Source: Cranoglanis bouderius (lineage: Eukaryota > Chordata > Actinopteri > Siluriformes > Cranoglanididae). Taken from it: 64,000 nucleotides of DNA. The stretch covers positions 27,710,769 through 27,774,768 of the forward strand of contig CM042540.1 in the NCBI GenBank assembly GCA_023630585.1, given 5' to 3'. Each line of letters begins with the position of its first letter. The first letter of the stretch is position 1. The notes under the pieces were generated by a model. It was given only the letters and a program-made list of their open reading frames with translations, was not told the origin of the DNA and ran no database searches. Below, in pieces: positions 1 through 11,757 of the stretch. The translations under genes and the position numbers were made by a program.

Positions 1-139
1 CTCATTTCATCACCTTGTTGTTGATTATTTTCCTATAAAAGCCCACACTGTCAAGGTTTATTCATTACTTAATGCCTGGCAGTGCTTGGCAGAAACAAAT
101 AAAAACAAATGTCCTGATCTACTACTGTTAAGAATATAC

Positions 140-442
140 TACAACCAAAATTCCAAAAAGTTGGGACTCTGTGTAAAATGTAAATAAAAACAGAATGCAA
201 TGGAATGTTTCAGCTGTTTCTTTTTAGTAACTCTTACTTTTCCAGCCTTTTGTTGCCCCCATCAAATTCAAAATTACCTTATTTTTTCCTTAAAATGGCA
301 CATTTCCTCAGTTTAAACATGTGATATGTTTTCTATCTTCTATTGTGAATAACATATGGGTTTATGAGATTTGCAAATAATTGCATTCTGTTTTTATTTA
401 CATTTTGCACAGCGTCCCAACTTTTTTGGAATCGGGGTTGTA
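140..442. mobile_element. Small TIR MITE (Tc1/mariner type, TA target)
   Basis: The ends are inverted repeats of roughly 60 bases: left 141-205 (ACAACCAAAATTCCAAAAAG...), right 378-441, its near reverse complement ending GGGGTTGTA. TA dinucleotides sit at both edges. There is no coding content; it is a non-autonomous DNA element about 300 bp long. Confidence 0.8.
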
Positions 443-797
443 TATAATGATATATAAAAATGGCCGCAACTAACATATATATCAGATTTCTTTCTTTACT
501 GTTTGTTGTGTACTCACTAACAACACATCATAGCTGGGTGCCAGGGATTGTGGGTAGGATGATCCAGCCAAAGCAATAGCCATCGCTACAGTATAACGTG
601 CATGAATGCACTATATAGTAAAAAAAAACATCTACACTCTGGCTTATAAGGAAACCACTGTAAAAATAAATAAATAAATAAAAAATTTAACTCAAGCAGT
701 AAATAATTGATTGAGACATATTTATCTTATGTAGATCTTGAAGCACTAAGTGGAACCAATGAGTCATTGAGCAGTACATTTATTGAAACAAATTAAA

Positions 798-880
<83 letters not shown>

Positions 881-3473
881 CTTAAAAAGTGTTAAAACAC
901 ATGGCGTATTTCCCACTAAAGCACGGAAAGTGTCTGCTATGAAGCCAGAGCACATGAGAGCAGGACATAAGTCTTAGACAGCAAACAGTCCGCATTCTGA
1001 TAGTCAGCTTTATGGACTACAGCTGGCTCTTATTATCTCATCTTATCCCTGCTATCTACTGTAGTTACCATGACTACAAAGAAAACAAAAAAAAAAAGGC
1101 TGATTTGACCTAGTTATTTAAAATATGGGCAAAATAAGATAACAGGGGGAAAAAATTCTTCATCTTTTTTTTTCTTTATCTTTCTAGTATTTCATGCTAA
1201 TCTGTTGTGTCTCTGGGCATTGTGCCTATAAAGCTTAACAAACTCATTGATTTGTTATGCAAACTTAAATAGGAATGGAACAGTAAATCTCATTTTATAC
1301 CTTGTGTAAATATTATAGTAGCTAAAAGACATACATTAAGATACACCCTTAGTTTCTAAAAGTGCTTAACATTCATTCAGTCATCTATGCAAAGGAATAT
1401 CCACAGTTAGCGAATTAAGTGAAAAAGTTATGCCAGTGTTTACAAGCGAAATTTGTACGTATTCACTTAAGATACTTAAATCGATTTTCTGGGTGCACCA
1501 TTCAGATTATGCAAATCACCTGTGTGTAGTTCACATAGAGTGCTACGTGAACTATAGTGCTACCAGGACATTATAGACAGACTTATTAGACATTACAGAT
1601 ATACAGGTATAAATGACAGTTCTCAGCCTGCTCAACACATTGCTATCCCAAAACAGTGAACCTATCACGTCCTTTACCGCCAGCACTGCATTGCCCAATA
1701 AAATATTATGCTCTGTATACATTTAGTCTTTAGTCTTTATTTGGTGACTCTTAGTCTTTATATTTAGTCTATAGTCTTTATATGGTATTTATATTCATTA
1801 TATCCCTGTCTTCAACATGTCATATGATTTCCTTGTCATGTAGTCATGTGTAAAGTTCAACTGTATTGTCTTGTATGTTTCACCAATACGACACAAACTG
1901 ACTTTTAAATTAATTGACTTTTAAGTGTTGCATTATGTCTTCAGCTTGTCTGACAAAGCTGCTACACTCAATATTGAAAACATATTTAACACACCACCAC
2001 TTGTCCTGAAATCCAAAACCATGACATCATCCCAAAAATCCCAAAGGATGTCATTACACGACTTATTTATGTCAGGCACAACTGTCAAGGCTTGTTCTAC
2101 TTCACTTTTCCAGTCATTAAATATATCCCTTCTTTCAACAAACATGTCTTTGCTTCCACCTGACAATTTTAAAGCTGAGAAACAACCAATAATACAAACA
2201 ATTATTCTTACTTGAAAGACAAATTGAATTCCGTGTACATTGTTGTGTGTGAATCATAATAATTATGGGTTGTGTGTTTATTGCTTACTGGAGATCTGAA
2301 ATAGCTTCCTTAAGGGGATGTCATGTGACTTTCTGAGCTGTGATCCAAGGATATAACACTAACAATAGCACCCAATGCATTCCAGACTGCCCTTTCCAAA
2401 AGTTTCCAGTCTGCTCTCCTACCAAACTACTGCCTCCGTTCTGACCACTCACAGTTGGCTGCAATATTTAGCTTCACTGCCACAGCTTGGTGTTTAAGTT
2501 GCCACAAATTCAGAGAAGTGTGTAGGTATATAGGGTTTTCAACTTGACTCACATATTCAGCTACTCATCTGGAGCAGCTACTGGCATGTCAATGTAAAAT
2601 CACTGATGAATGCTACCTTTTTTCAATGGAATACACCTCTCAGTCGGATGCTTATCCTGGCATTAAAGCATTTTCTGGTAGGAAGAGTTGAAGAACTGAT
2701 TCATGTAAACACCTCATATTTAAATCAAAGGAGGAAATGTTTTAAGATATGTGAATCCTAGGAAAGATAAAAACATAAGAGAACCTGAACACATATATAT
2801 GTGACATATAACTATTCCAGTTATTAAAAAAAGCACTAAAATATGACCTTAAATAACGTCACTATTAGGACACACTAGGACTTCACCCTCCTCCATTATA
2901 CTCCACCCTTAAATGAAACCCATATAGAAAAAACTATAAAAACCAAAAATCTTAAAATTTCCTGGTAAAAAAACAAACAAACAAAAAAAAAATGGCAGTT
3001 AGCAACAAATTTATTAAAATACCAGTTTGTTTTTATTTACTGATGAGGACTAACACGAAACTTTTAGGTTAAACGGCAAAAGCACATTCTTTATGTGGGT
3101 GTGTAAGGTAGTAAGGCCTCTGTGGTTGTTTCAGCTCTTAAAAAAGAAAACCAATGACCATGAAAAGCAACACGATGGCAGTGTTTTTTAGAGATGCACA
3201 ACACATCAGCCATGGTAACAACTGTTCCGACTAAAGAAGATGATGCAGGACAAGGATGTGCATTTCTAATTTAAACCCTACATCTGCTGTTCAGCATAGT
3301 TACAGTGTGTGCAGTCTGCACAGTATTTTTTTTTTTTGCTGAGCGAGGCCAAACTTCACTGGAAATATGGAGTGATGCCACTAATTTGTATGCATAGAAT
3401 AATCAACCCTTGTTGAATGACGTTCAACCTGAACAGATAATGGACGGAACAGGTGAAGCGGTGAAGGAATAGA
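443..3473. other. Intergenic stretch beyond the CFAP95 3' end
   Basis: AT-rich DNA with the TA microsatellite and short A/T runs. The small open frames around 1925-2215 on both strands show no recognisable protein. I see no exon or RNA gene. Confidence 0.6.
799..877. repeat. (TA)n microsatellite, about 39 units
   Basis: An uninterrupted TA run. The two opposing open frames of Tyr-Ile repeats across it are artefacts. Confidence 0.98.
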
Positions 3474-3479
3474 TTTATT
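3474..3479 (-). terminator. Candidate CFAP95 polyadenylation signal
   Basis: TTTATT on the + strand is AATAAA on the - strand, 253 bases past the CFAP95 stop at 3732. Single-hexamer evidence only. Confidence 0.4.
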
Positions 3480-3731
3480 TCACCAGTATGCAATTCCCAT
3501 TGGAAAAGAAAGCAAATTCCAGCACTGACCTGGCCTATACAGTGTTTATATAAGTTTTGTATGTGTGATGGGACATGGTGGGTGGTGTAGATGACTTATA
3601 TTTTAAGAATTTTGGGGCATTAGAAAGTTATAAATGATAAAAAGAAAAACATAAAGCAGGACGTAGTTGACTAAGTATTGCGCTACCTAATCCAAAACAA
3701 GTAAGAGAAGGTATGAGAATGGAGGTTATGC

Positions 3732-3914
3732 TTATGGGCATGAAAGGTTCATTTGTCTATACAGGGGCTTTGCAAGTCCCTGGACTACAGCCCGAGCGTC
3801 ATTAAAGTCCTGCCAGGTATTCCGGCCCCACCGACGATGATCTGCCACATCAGTAAATTGAGACTGGTGTCTTCTGAAATCCAGCTTCCTGTCCATCAGT
3901 TCCTTGGGTGGCAT
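3732..3914 (-). CDS. cfap95: Probable CFAP95 terminal coding exon
   Basis: The - strand frame ends in TAA at 3734-3732 and contains RHQSQFTD, then RWGRNTWQD and a C-terminal KPLYRQ. This matches the human CFAP95 tail (RKCRSQFTD, RFGINTWHD, KLYP). The 5' edge is uncertain: candidate acceptors are at 3914 (CCAAAG), at 3873 (ATTTCAG) and at 3892-3893 (GACAG). The 3873 choice gives the phase compatible with the candidate internal exon at 7559-7627. A - strand AATAAA lies 253 bases downstream. Orientation and order relative to PTAR1 match human 9q21. Confidence 0.68.
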   Translation of the reverse strand: MPPKELMDRKLDFRRHQSQFTDVADHRRWGRNTWQDFNDARAVVQGLAKPLYRQMNLSCP

Positions 3915-4096
3915 CTTTGGACATGAAAAAGTCATTAATCAGGACTGAGAAAAGTGAAACACCAGTGAATTATATTCAGCATTAGTCATTTTTATATATC
4001 ATGAAGGAATACTCCAGGGTTTTTCAACCTAATGTCTATCTACCGCATCTCCAGTGTAACAACACACTAACAATTTCCCCTCACAGGATCAATAAA

Positions 4097-4130
<34 letters not shown>

Positions 4131-4132
4131 AC
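4097..4132. repeat. (GTCT)n/(ATCT)n microsatellite
   Basis: A tetranucleotide run, GTCTGTCT changing to ATCTATCT, inside the region between the candidate CFAP95 exons. Confidence 0.9.
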
Positions 4133-4692
4133 AGTGGTCTAGGGCCAGTCATTGAGTCATCATGTTCATGCCTTTTTCAATGAATTCTTCACTTAATAAA
4201 TTAAGCTACAGTAATTGCATAATTCAAAATAACTCAGCGGTGCTTCAATTTCTGCTTGATCATGTATGAGAACATGATCGAACTTTAGAAAAAGCATAAG
4301 CTCTGTAAATGGGATAACATTTTACTGCATTGCTCCAGTGTTGCATAAAACTACATGAGGATAGTTTTGCTAAGACTTGCTCTCAGATCGGTCTTATCCG
4401 AAGACCTTCATTGGTATAGCGTAAAGGCTGTAGGTTTGAATTTGCATTATATATTGAATTATTTAACATGTTTATTATCCAAATTCAGTAACTGCCCTTA
4501 GGTTTCCATTATGAGTGAGTTTGGAGTAAATTGTTTTTCAACTCCTTTCTCAGTATAGGAAAACATGTAGAAACTATTCTCCTTTGGATTCACGTATCGT
4601 GGTCACATGTTAGTGTGCACCTTTAGGCTGGGTATGTTCTGGTGCTTTTTTCCTTTGTTCATACGTGTTTTTTTCTTTTAAATTCATAGAGC

Positions 4693-5367
4693 TACAGTGT
4701 CCTCCACTAATATGGGCACCCTTGGTAAATATGAGCAAAGAAGGCTGTGAAAAATTGTCTTTATTGTTTTAACCTTTTAATCTTTTGTTTTAAAAAAAAA
4801 AAAATCACAACAAATGCTCTCGTGGATATCAAACGATTGCAAACACAACACAGGTTTATAAAATAGACATATCTTTGTTAAATATAGGTGTGCAGCAATT
4901 ATTAGCACCCCTATGAATTCATATGAAGAAAATATATTTGAAGTATATTCCCATTGATATTTTACATTTTTTAGTACACCTGGGTGACTAGGAGCAGGAA
5001 ATTGTTCAACCGTGACTTCCTGTTTCACAGGGGTATAAATATGAGGTAACACATAGGCCAAATTCCCTTAGTCATTCATAACAATGGGTAAGACCAAGGA
5101 ATAAAGCTGTGATGTGCGACAAAAGGTTGTTGAGCTTCACAAAATGGGAAGTGGCTATAAGAAAATAGCACAAGCATTGAAAATGCCCTTTTCCACCATC
5201 AGGGCAATAATTAAGAAGTTCCAGTCGACTGGAAATGTTATGAATCAACCTGGAATTGGATGAATTTTTTGAACAAAATATCAAAAGGTTAAACAATAAA
5301 GACAATTTTTCACAGCCTTCTTTGCTCATATTTACCACGTGTGCCAATATTAGTGGAGGGCACTGTA
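4693..5367 (+). mobile_element. Tc1-like internally deleted element with TIRs
   Basis: Bounded by TACAGTG/CACTGTA ends, with inverted repeats running about 80 bases: CTTGGTAAATATGAGCAAAG on the left and its complement TTTGCTCATATTTACCACG on the right. Inside, on the + strand from 5084, is the start of a Tc1 transposase (MGKTKE, then a stop at 5102-5104, then VVELHKMGSGYKKIAQAL, a paired-type helix-turn-helix). The DDE catalytic part is missing. Dead, about 675 bp. Confidence 0.85.
5084..5263 (+). pseudogene. Tc1 transposase N-terminal HTH remnant
   Basis: A 59-codon remnant with an in-frame TAA at codon 7. It contains KIAQALKMPFSTIRAIIKKF, the DNA-binding HTH of Tc1 transposases, and stops just before the right terminal repeat. 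Non-functional. Confidence 0.75.
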
Positions 5368-5782
5368 TATTCATGAGAATGTCAGTGTGCAGTTCTGTAT
5401 ATCTCTTTTTTTTATGTTAGAAAATTGGAAGTAACTTAAAAAGGAGTTTTGATATGAAGTGTTTATGGGGTTTCTAGGATAATATTCCTGCTTAGGACTT
5501 GCTGTGACCATGAGTTATTACTCATATGGTAGTAATTATATTTTATGTTGTGGAACTTCTGCAAAACTATTTAGTTCCTATTATCACTTACAGTATACCA
5601 TGGCAGCTATATAAACAGTTGTTCCCTGTCCAGCCTCTCTTTTTTTTTTTTCTCTCTCTCTCTCTCTCAAAATTAATAAGACAAAAAACAAATGTTATGT
5701 TATAGAGAAAACTTCTCTGTCCTGAAGACTCTCCCGTGGCAGAAAACCTACTGAGTTCTACAAAGAGCTGGCACCGGAGACA

Positions 5783-6341
5783 TACAGTTGAGGTCATAAG
5801 TTTACATACGCCTTGCAGAATCTGCAAAATATTACTAAAAAAAAACAAAAAACGGGGGATCATAAAAATTGCGTGCTGTTACCTGGATGATCGACGACTG
5901 TTTATATGTTTTGTGATAGTTGTTCATGAGTCCCTTGTTTGTCCTGAGCAGTTAAACTGCCCACTGTTCTTCAGAAAAATCCTCCAGGTCCTGCACATTA
6001 TTTGCTTTTCCAGCATCTTCTACATATTTGACCCATTTCCAACAGCGACTATATGATGCTGAGATCCATCTTTTCACACTGAGGACGACTGAGGGACTCG
6101 AACTCAACTATTACAAAAGGTGCAAACATTCACTGATGCGCAAGAAGGCGACACGATACATTAAGAGCCAGGGGAGTGTACAATTTTGAACAGGATGTTC
6201 AGTGTATATTGTTAAATAGCTTAATCAGGGCAGTGCTAAATAAACAAAAAACAAAATGCAATTTTTATGATCCCTCTTTAAAGAAAATTATTAACATTTT
6301 GCAGATTCTGCAAGGTGTATGTATGTAAACTGTAAACTGTA
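5783..6341. mobile_element. MITE with Sleeping Beauty-like terminal repeats
   Basis: The left end (TACAGTTGAGGTCATAAGTT) and the internal CCTTGCAGAATCTGCAAAAT are repeated in reverse complement near 6296-6341. The motif resembles the IR of salmonid/cyprinid Tc1 elements (CAGTTGAAGTCGGAAGTTTAC). The inside has no transposase. Confidence 0.8.
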
Positions 6342-6344
6342 AAA

Positions 6345-7030
6345 GCTTCACCATAATCTGTTTGTTATTAGTCTTAGATTATTGTGCAGCATCCGAGAAA
6401 CGATAATGTAATAGGACAAGTGCATTAATATAAACCTTCTGACCAATCAGAATTGAGAATTTGACAGCGCTGTGGTTTGTTGTTATCAAAATAAGAATAA
6501 TTAAACTCTCTCACATCTCCCTCAGGATAAAATAAATGAGCAATGGCATAATCTGCCATACTGCAGAGACAGATTTGTTTTATTGTGTCACTGGTATCAA
6601 GCAGCTGCCACTAATAAAACCTTTTGTACAAGAAGTGTTTGTGGTACAATTCAGGTTTTTCCAAAGGAAAGATAACTGTTTTACCTGTAAACTGTATCAG
6701 CCTGGAGGCTGAGCTGATCTCTGAATCAAATAAACCTCTTAACAAAATTAATAATGTATATAATGTCGTAATAATGTGTATAACATATACATAGTACAGT
6801 GCACTGTTATTATACTTACTGCCTGCTTAGTGGTAATACGAGGTGGAACGTAATCCAGTGCGTACGTAGTGATTAACTCACTGAAATAAGATGTATACGG
6901 TGGCATTAGATTCTGATCCTGTACAACAATCTGTAATGTTATTTATGTTAATAAATGCAAGTCCGTTACTAATCAGCCTGGCAACTGAAATGAGATTTAC
7001 TAAACCTTTGAGCCTTTGCAAACAATATCC
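6345..7030. other. Probable CFAP95 intron, unique sequence
   Basis: AT-rich DNA with no exon, RNA gene or complete repeat recognised. Confidence 0.5.
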
Positions 7031-7039
7031 ATCACCACT

Positions 7040-7165
7040 AGTAGCTTATGTTGTAAAATTGTATTATTTTTTTCATCAAAATACCTCTGGCAAATGTTGA
7101 TTTCTTTCATGACTATTTTATGACAACTAATTACTGTATCTCTGCAGAGTTCAGCAGGAGTTTAC
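7040..7165. repeat. Dispersed repeat, copy 1 (pair with 10958-11065)
   Basis: About 100 bases (TTTTCATCAAAATACCTCTG, then AATGTTGATTTCTTTCATGA ... CTCTGCAGAGTTCAG) recur in the same orientation at 10958-11065 with scattered substitutions. Family not recognised. Confidence 0.65.
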
Positions 7166-7558
7166 CAGGAAATGCCTGATATGGCTTTAAAAATCAGTGT
7201 GCTTTATTTCACCGATTAAAGTTTTTCCCATTCTGCTCTAAAGGAGAAAAGAAATATAAAGTAACCTTAAAATGTAATCTGTAAGTATCACGTCTTTTAT
7301 TATATAGTAGGCATAAATCATGCTATATAAAAACACAATGCATTTAATTACATATATACATCATGGGCAGATACTTAAAAAATAATTACTATCTCAAAGA
7401 ATAACAAGATCACTATTTCCCTCTACTGGGCATCAAAGTAAAAAACAGGCTTCTCGACAGTTATCATCTTGGGTGCTAATTTAAAAAAAATATGCATTTT
7501 AACATAAACAAGAGTCTATTAAAACAGTAGAGTGAAGTACTGCATGAAATTCTCTTAC

Positions 7559-7627
7559 TTTTCATTACAGCTTGGCTGATAGCGGGATAGGATGGATCTG
7601 CCAGCTGTGTCTGAGGTTTCTGTTTCT
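7559..7627 (-). CDS. Candidate internal exon, - strand (CFAP95?)
   Basis: A 69-nt segment is bounded on the - strand by a good acceptor (GTTTTCTGCAG at 7638-7628) and a strong donor (GTAAGAG from 7558). Two of its frames are open. One of them (SILSRYQPSCNE) joins in phase to the terminal exon and to the candidate exon at 9616-9725. I do not recognise the peptide, so it could also be a decoy or a non-coding exon. Confidence 0.33.
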
Positions 7628-7716
7628 CTGCAGAAAACAAAAATGTGTATTAAATCAAAGGCCTGTTGATGGACACATACAGTATATTATTATATACTAT
7701 TTGTAGAAGCATCACC

Positions 7717-7754
<38 letters not shown>
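7717..7754. repeat. (AAT)n microsatellite
   Basis: A trinucleotide AAT run of about 12 units. Confidence 0.95.
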
Positions 7755-7755
<1 letters not shown>

Positions 7756-7759
7756 GGTC

Positions 7760-8685
7760 ATAGTAGTAATAGTAGAAGCAGAAGCAGAGGAAGAAGAAGT
7801 TTGAGGACTTTAAGAAGATATGAGCAGTATTATATAATACACAGACTACGGTTAATGCTATAGAACTGTCCTATATATGTTTTGACACTGAAAGTCATCT
7901 TTTATATGTTGCAGAAGACTTTCTTGGAACGTTTTGAGGACATCAGATAATACGTTCTTTGTACTGTTTATTGGCCCGACAAAATCCTTTTGGGGATTTT
8001 TAGAGGATGTTCTTTTATTAACTGGGGATTGGGGGAAAAAAAAGACTTCTTCCAAAATGTGAATGTCCTTATTCAAATAACAGCAGTAGCAAGGCTGAAA
8101 AGTACCTCCGATTCGGTCGTGTCAGACTGAACCCAGAACATGTGAAACTTTTGCAATATATACCTCTTGAACAGGAATTATCTCCCATATGCAAACATTT
8201 GCTATCCTGTTGACTGGCATGGCCCCTTTTTAATCTATTCTTATTCCCATCCTATGATTTGATCGACTTTTTGATTTGATTAAGAACCTAGTGTAAGTGT
8301 GAAAAAGTGTGAAAGTGAGGCCAGACCAATCTTTTTGACTATGATGACTGGGATATTTGCGGTAACGGCTTATCAGCCTTCTGGCCCGCAAGAGAAAAAC
8401 CTAAGGTGTTTGGATTAAGATCATACCAGATCAAAATCCAAAACGTCCTAAAGATTCTGTAATTTCTTACAGGATACACCTGATCCAACTGATCAGCGGC
8501 TTGTCTAACGTATATAACAGCCATTTAACCAGTGTTAATCTCCATAAAGTCCTCCATACATTTTAAATTCGGTTAATTACTTCCTTTGAGTGAGTAAGTT
8601 TCTAAAAGAATGTTGCTATTTGACAGATATAATCTGATGTCCTGTTAATTTGTTCGCCTTTCTAGATGTTGCACAATCGTGGGGC
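7760..8685. other. Probable CFAP95 intron, no gene seen
   Basis: Small open frames at 7858-8076 and 8339-8524 (- strand) are not recognised. Bases 8330-8525 have the look of an old repeat but no second copy was found in the window. Confidence 0.45.
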
Positions 8686-8689
8686 AGTA

Positions 8690-9430
8690 TTCTCACTGCC
8701 CCTTTAAGCTTCACAGAGCTATTATTGCACCTGTTGGTCAAAAATGGAAACTGCAACAAGCACTAATAGAGGCCCAGAGCTGAAGGAATCACGGTGCCCC
8801 ATGCTCGCTCAATGAATATTTTCAGTGGAGGAGCAGTGGACAGGACAGATAATGACAGGGTTTCCAGGGTTGTGGCTTTTTATGCCAAATTTTGCTAGTT
8901 TAAAAATGTTAAATATTATATCTAATAAATATTAAATATCAAATCTAATACATTTATGCAAACAAAGGCAAAGTGTGTCCATTTTTTGGAAATATATATT
9001 GCAAAGGGAAAGGGGGGTTATGGAGTAGACAATACATCACATACATCAGAAATGTGTGTGCACCACAGTGACCTTGTTTCCCTTGCAAAGGCTGAGAAAA
9101 TAAGTAAAAGTGCTCTTCTTTTCGAACGCCCCAATTTATTTTGGGTTAGTTTCAAGTCTTTCGTTTGGTTTTTGAGACGTAGTTGGGCCAGAAATTTTGC
9201 TGAAACCCGGTAAACACACCTGCAGTATTGACCACAGTTGAATAAAGGTATGTGGAGCTGCTAAACTGTAAGCTGTATGTTGTTGACTTTCAACTGCCTA
9301 TTACAGGTTACTTTAAAAATTCACTAGACAGTAGACTATAGCATAAGTCAAGTGTGATAGCACTTCACTTAACTTTGTTTCAGGTTATGTCATAATTAAT
9401 GTCATCCTGCCCCACCAGAATCTATGGTCA
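8690..9430. repeat. Unnamed interspersed repeat, copy 1
   Basis: Collinear, diverged match to 35910-37075. Shared blocks include AGCTTCACAGAG, TTATTGCACCT, AAATCTAATACATTTATGCA, TTATGGAGT, GTGACCTTGTTTCCC, TTTTTGAGACGTAG and AGAATCTATGGTCA. Part of it is also found reverse-complemented at 33370-33620. No protein is encoded; family not recognised. Confidence 0.75.
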
Positions 9431-9615
9431 CAAGCCACTATTGCAACTGATCAGCTAATTATCAAGCTGTTGATCAGTTGGATCAGACAGGTTGAGAGCT
9501 GTCCACACTGGGGGTGGAGAACCCTTCATTTAGAAATAGTCGTAGCAGTAACTAGTAGTACAAAGAAAAGAATTTTAAATAATCCCTAAAAGATAAGTTA
9601 ATAGGCCTGCTTTAC

Positions 9616-9725
9616 CTGTCAAACACCAGAGAGTGGAAGTAGTCAGCCTGCACCATTGATTTTGCAGTGTCCTTGGCCCCATGCTCTTTCTTCGACTGAG
9701 CCGTTTGGGTTGTTGTTCTCCAGTC
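9616..9725 (-). CDS. Candidate internal exon, - strand (CFAP95?)
   Basis: A 110-nt segment has acceptor CTTTTTCACAG (9736-9726) and donor CAG|GTAAAG (9615 downward) on the - strand. The frame starting DWRTTTQTAQSKKEHG is open and phases into 7559-7627. A second frame is also open. There is no clear similarity to known CFAP95 sequence, and the exon that should follow 11723-11757 was not found, so assignment is tentative. Confidence 0.33.
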
Positions 9726-9769
9726 CTGTGAAAAAGCAGATTTTTAATCAAGTAATCCATAAATGTATT

Positions 9770-9800
9770 AAATTCAAATCCAAATTTTATTGGTCACACA
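9770..9800 (-). repeat. Retroelement 3'-end fragment
   Basis: AAATCCAAATTTTATTGGTCACACACAC resembles, in reverse, the AATAAA-type tail with a CA run found at the 3' end of fish non-LTR retroelements/SINEs. Short and uncertain. Confidence 0.35.
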
Positions 9801-9829
9801 CACACAACCATACACAGTACGACGTGTAG

Positions 9830-9852
9830 GTTTTTTTTTTTTTTTTTTTTTA
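9830..9852. repeat. Poly(T) tract
   Basis: A run of about 22 T bases. Confidence 0.9.
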
Positions 9853-10950
9853 CTGCCCATGACATAAAATAGAATTTACATAAGCCAGAATTTACTCGTA
9901 TACCGGTATAAAAAGAAAATATATATATATATATAAAGAGATATAAAAGATAGATGGCTATATATAGAACAGTATGGCTATATTTGGAATAAAGTTCAGT
10001 TATGTGCAGTTGTTTGTGCAGTACAGTGCTGTGCAACATTGGGCTGAGGTTATTATATAATAAATATTTATAAATAAGGGGTAATACGGGTATATTAAGA
10101 ATACAAATGAATGAATGAGTTTTATCAACACAAGGATTTTACTTCAGTTGCCGTCATGTGATAAAGCCGACTTCCTGGAAGCATGACTGAGCCAATTCCA
10201 TCAAATCAAAGGCAAAATGTATAGATTTACTGTACATTGTGGTTGATTTGTTGATATTTATTCCATTGTGAATGTATAACTTTGTGTTTTTGCAGTTTTT
10301 CATACTTTCTGCCAGTGCTTTTCTTTCAAATCAAATGGTTCATTGTTAATTCAATTCACATATTTTTTTTTTTTTTACTGTGACTAATACAGTATGTCAC
10401 CTTAAGGCATGTGATATACATTTAGTCACTTTTTTAAGATATGAATGTTAACGTTAAACGTTTTATTATATTTGTTTTACATTTTTTCGTGGCTGAGTTT
10501 ATTTTTGCTGTTTATCGCATTCATATAGAGCAGTGTTAGAAAACTGTAACTGTTTTTTTTTTATATTTTGATTTACATTTTACATGTGATTGTTTAGCTA
10601 CTTTTTAAGATTTGAGTATCAGTAATGTTACTTATTTTCTTATAGTTGTTTTTAAATGTTATGAAAATGTTTTAAATATTATTTTACTGCTTTCAGAGTA
10701 CTATTTTAGTAGTTTTTTTTTAAAAATTCCTGAAAGGTTTTGTTTTTTTTTTTCCAATAAAATGTGCCCCTTTGTTGTTAAATCTTAATCTATTTCTCCA
10801 AATAAACATATTAATGTTTCCTAAGTGACAATCTGTTTTGTCCTTACTATAGTGATTAAGGTGCTTGTATTCAAATCCAGTTAGTACCTCAACAAGCATG
10901 AAATCACAGGGTGGGGTGGGGGGTGGGGTGGTAACTGGATTATTAGATGT
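9853..10950. other. Probable CFAP95 intron, no gene seen
   Basis: AT-rich, with several T runs and a G-rich (GGGGT)n-like tract near 10910-10931. The missing CFAP95 exon(s) should fall between 9726 and 11722, but I could not identify them. Confidence 0.5.
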
Positions 10951-10957
10951 GGATTAA

Positions 10958-11065
10958 AATCAGATTATATTTTTCATCACAATACCTCCGGCTAATGTTG
11001 ATTTCTTTTGTGACTATTTTGTGAAAGCTACATACTGTCTCTCTGTAGAGCTCAGTAATGCGTAA
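10958..11065. repeat. Dispersed repeat, copy 2 (pair with 7040-7165)
   Basis: Same-orientation counterpart of 7040-7165 (TTTTCATCACAATACCTCCG, AATGTTGATTTCTTTTGTGA, CTCTGTAGAGCTCAG). Confidence 0.65.
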
Positions 11066-11329
11066 TGTGATTAGGGGACCAAAGTTTGTTTGCTCTCTTA
11101 AAGAGTCTGAAAGAATGTCCTTGAAACAAGCTGTCAGTGAAAGCGAGGAAAGTTTCACCTCAGGCTTTCCACATTCTCTCCTTAAGAGGCAAAAACAAAG
11201 AGGGTAAGCTGAAATAAGAACGAATGAAATGTCGGCTGTTCAGAGAAGTAGTGCAACTGACATGATTACATTAAATCACTGGGAATAATCTAAACACATA
11301 CGAGTTAATGTTACTATTAAAATATGATC

Positions 11330-11330
<1 letters not shown>

Positions 11331-11391
<61 letters not shown>

Positions 11392-11393
11392 TT
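11331..11393. repeat. (ATT)n microsatellite, about 20 units
   Basis: A near-perfect trinucleotide run. Confidence 0.97.
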
Positions 11394-11415
11394 AAAATTG
11401 AATTAATTCAACATA

Positions 11416-11478
11416 TTTTTTCACAGCCTTCTTTGCTCATATTGACCAAGGGTGTCAATATTAATGAAGGGCACTGTA
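11416..11478. mobile_element. Solo terminal repeat of the Tc1 element seen at 4693-5367
   Basis: TTTCACAGCCTTCTTTGCTC through AGGGCACTGTA repeats the right end of the 4693-5367 element with a few changes. No left end is nearby, so it is a fragment or a solo end. Confidence 0.75.
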
Positions 11479-11722
11479 CAGTATGATCTCATTACAGTTG
11501 GCACTTACTGCATCCAAGTGTGTGCCAAAATGTTTGTATGTTGACTTGTGTAATTTTCTTTGTCCATCACGACATGCAGATATATCATAGTCTTTTGGCT
11601 CTGCCTCCCTGTTTTTGTGCCTTTAAAATAGAGGAACTGTTATTTGTAATCAGTTTCATTATTATTATTATTATTATTATAGCATGATTTCTTTCTTTTT
11701 TTTTTTTAAATAATATACTCAC

Positions 11723-11757
11723 CAGTCTGAAATCAACGTTTTCCTGCTGTAATTCAT
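11723..11757 (-). CDS. cfap95: Probable CFAP95 (C9orf135) first coding exon
   Basis: Read on the - strand, the frame gives MNYSRKTLISD plus two bases of a Trp codon, followed by a strong donor (GTGAGT) at 11722-11717. This aligns with the human CFAP95 stretch KYSKPVLVYSW, a conserved motif near its N-terminus. The frame stays open upstream for about 16 more codons without another ATG, so the fish start is either this ATG or lies in an unseen earlier exon. CFAP95 is a cilia/flagella-associated protein of axonemes. The call rests on a short alignment recalled from the family plus synteny with PTAR1. Confidence 0.5.

Noticed and set aside
764..977. Opposing open frames of Tyr-Ile repeats
   Set aside because: They are translations of a (TA)39 microsatellite, not genes.
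7666..7863. Open frame with poly-Asn
   Set aside because: An (AAT)n microsatellite read as protein.
8339..8524. 61-codon - strand frame
   Set aside because: No recognisable domain, no splice context; looks like degraded repeat sequence.
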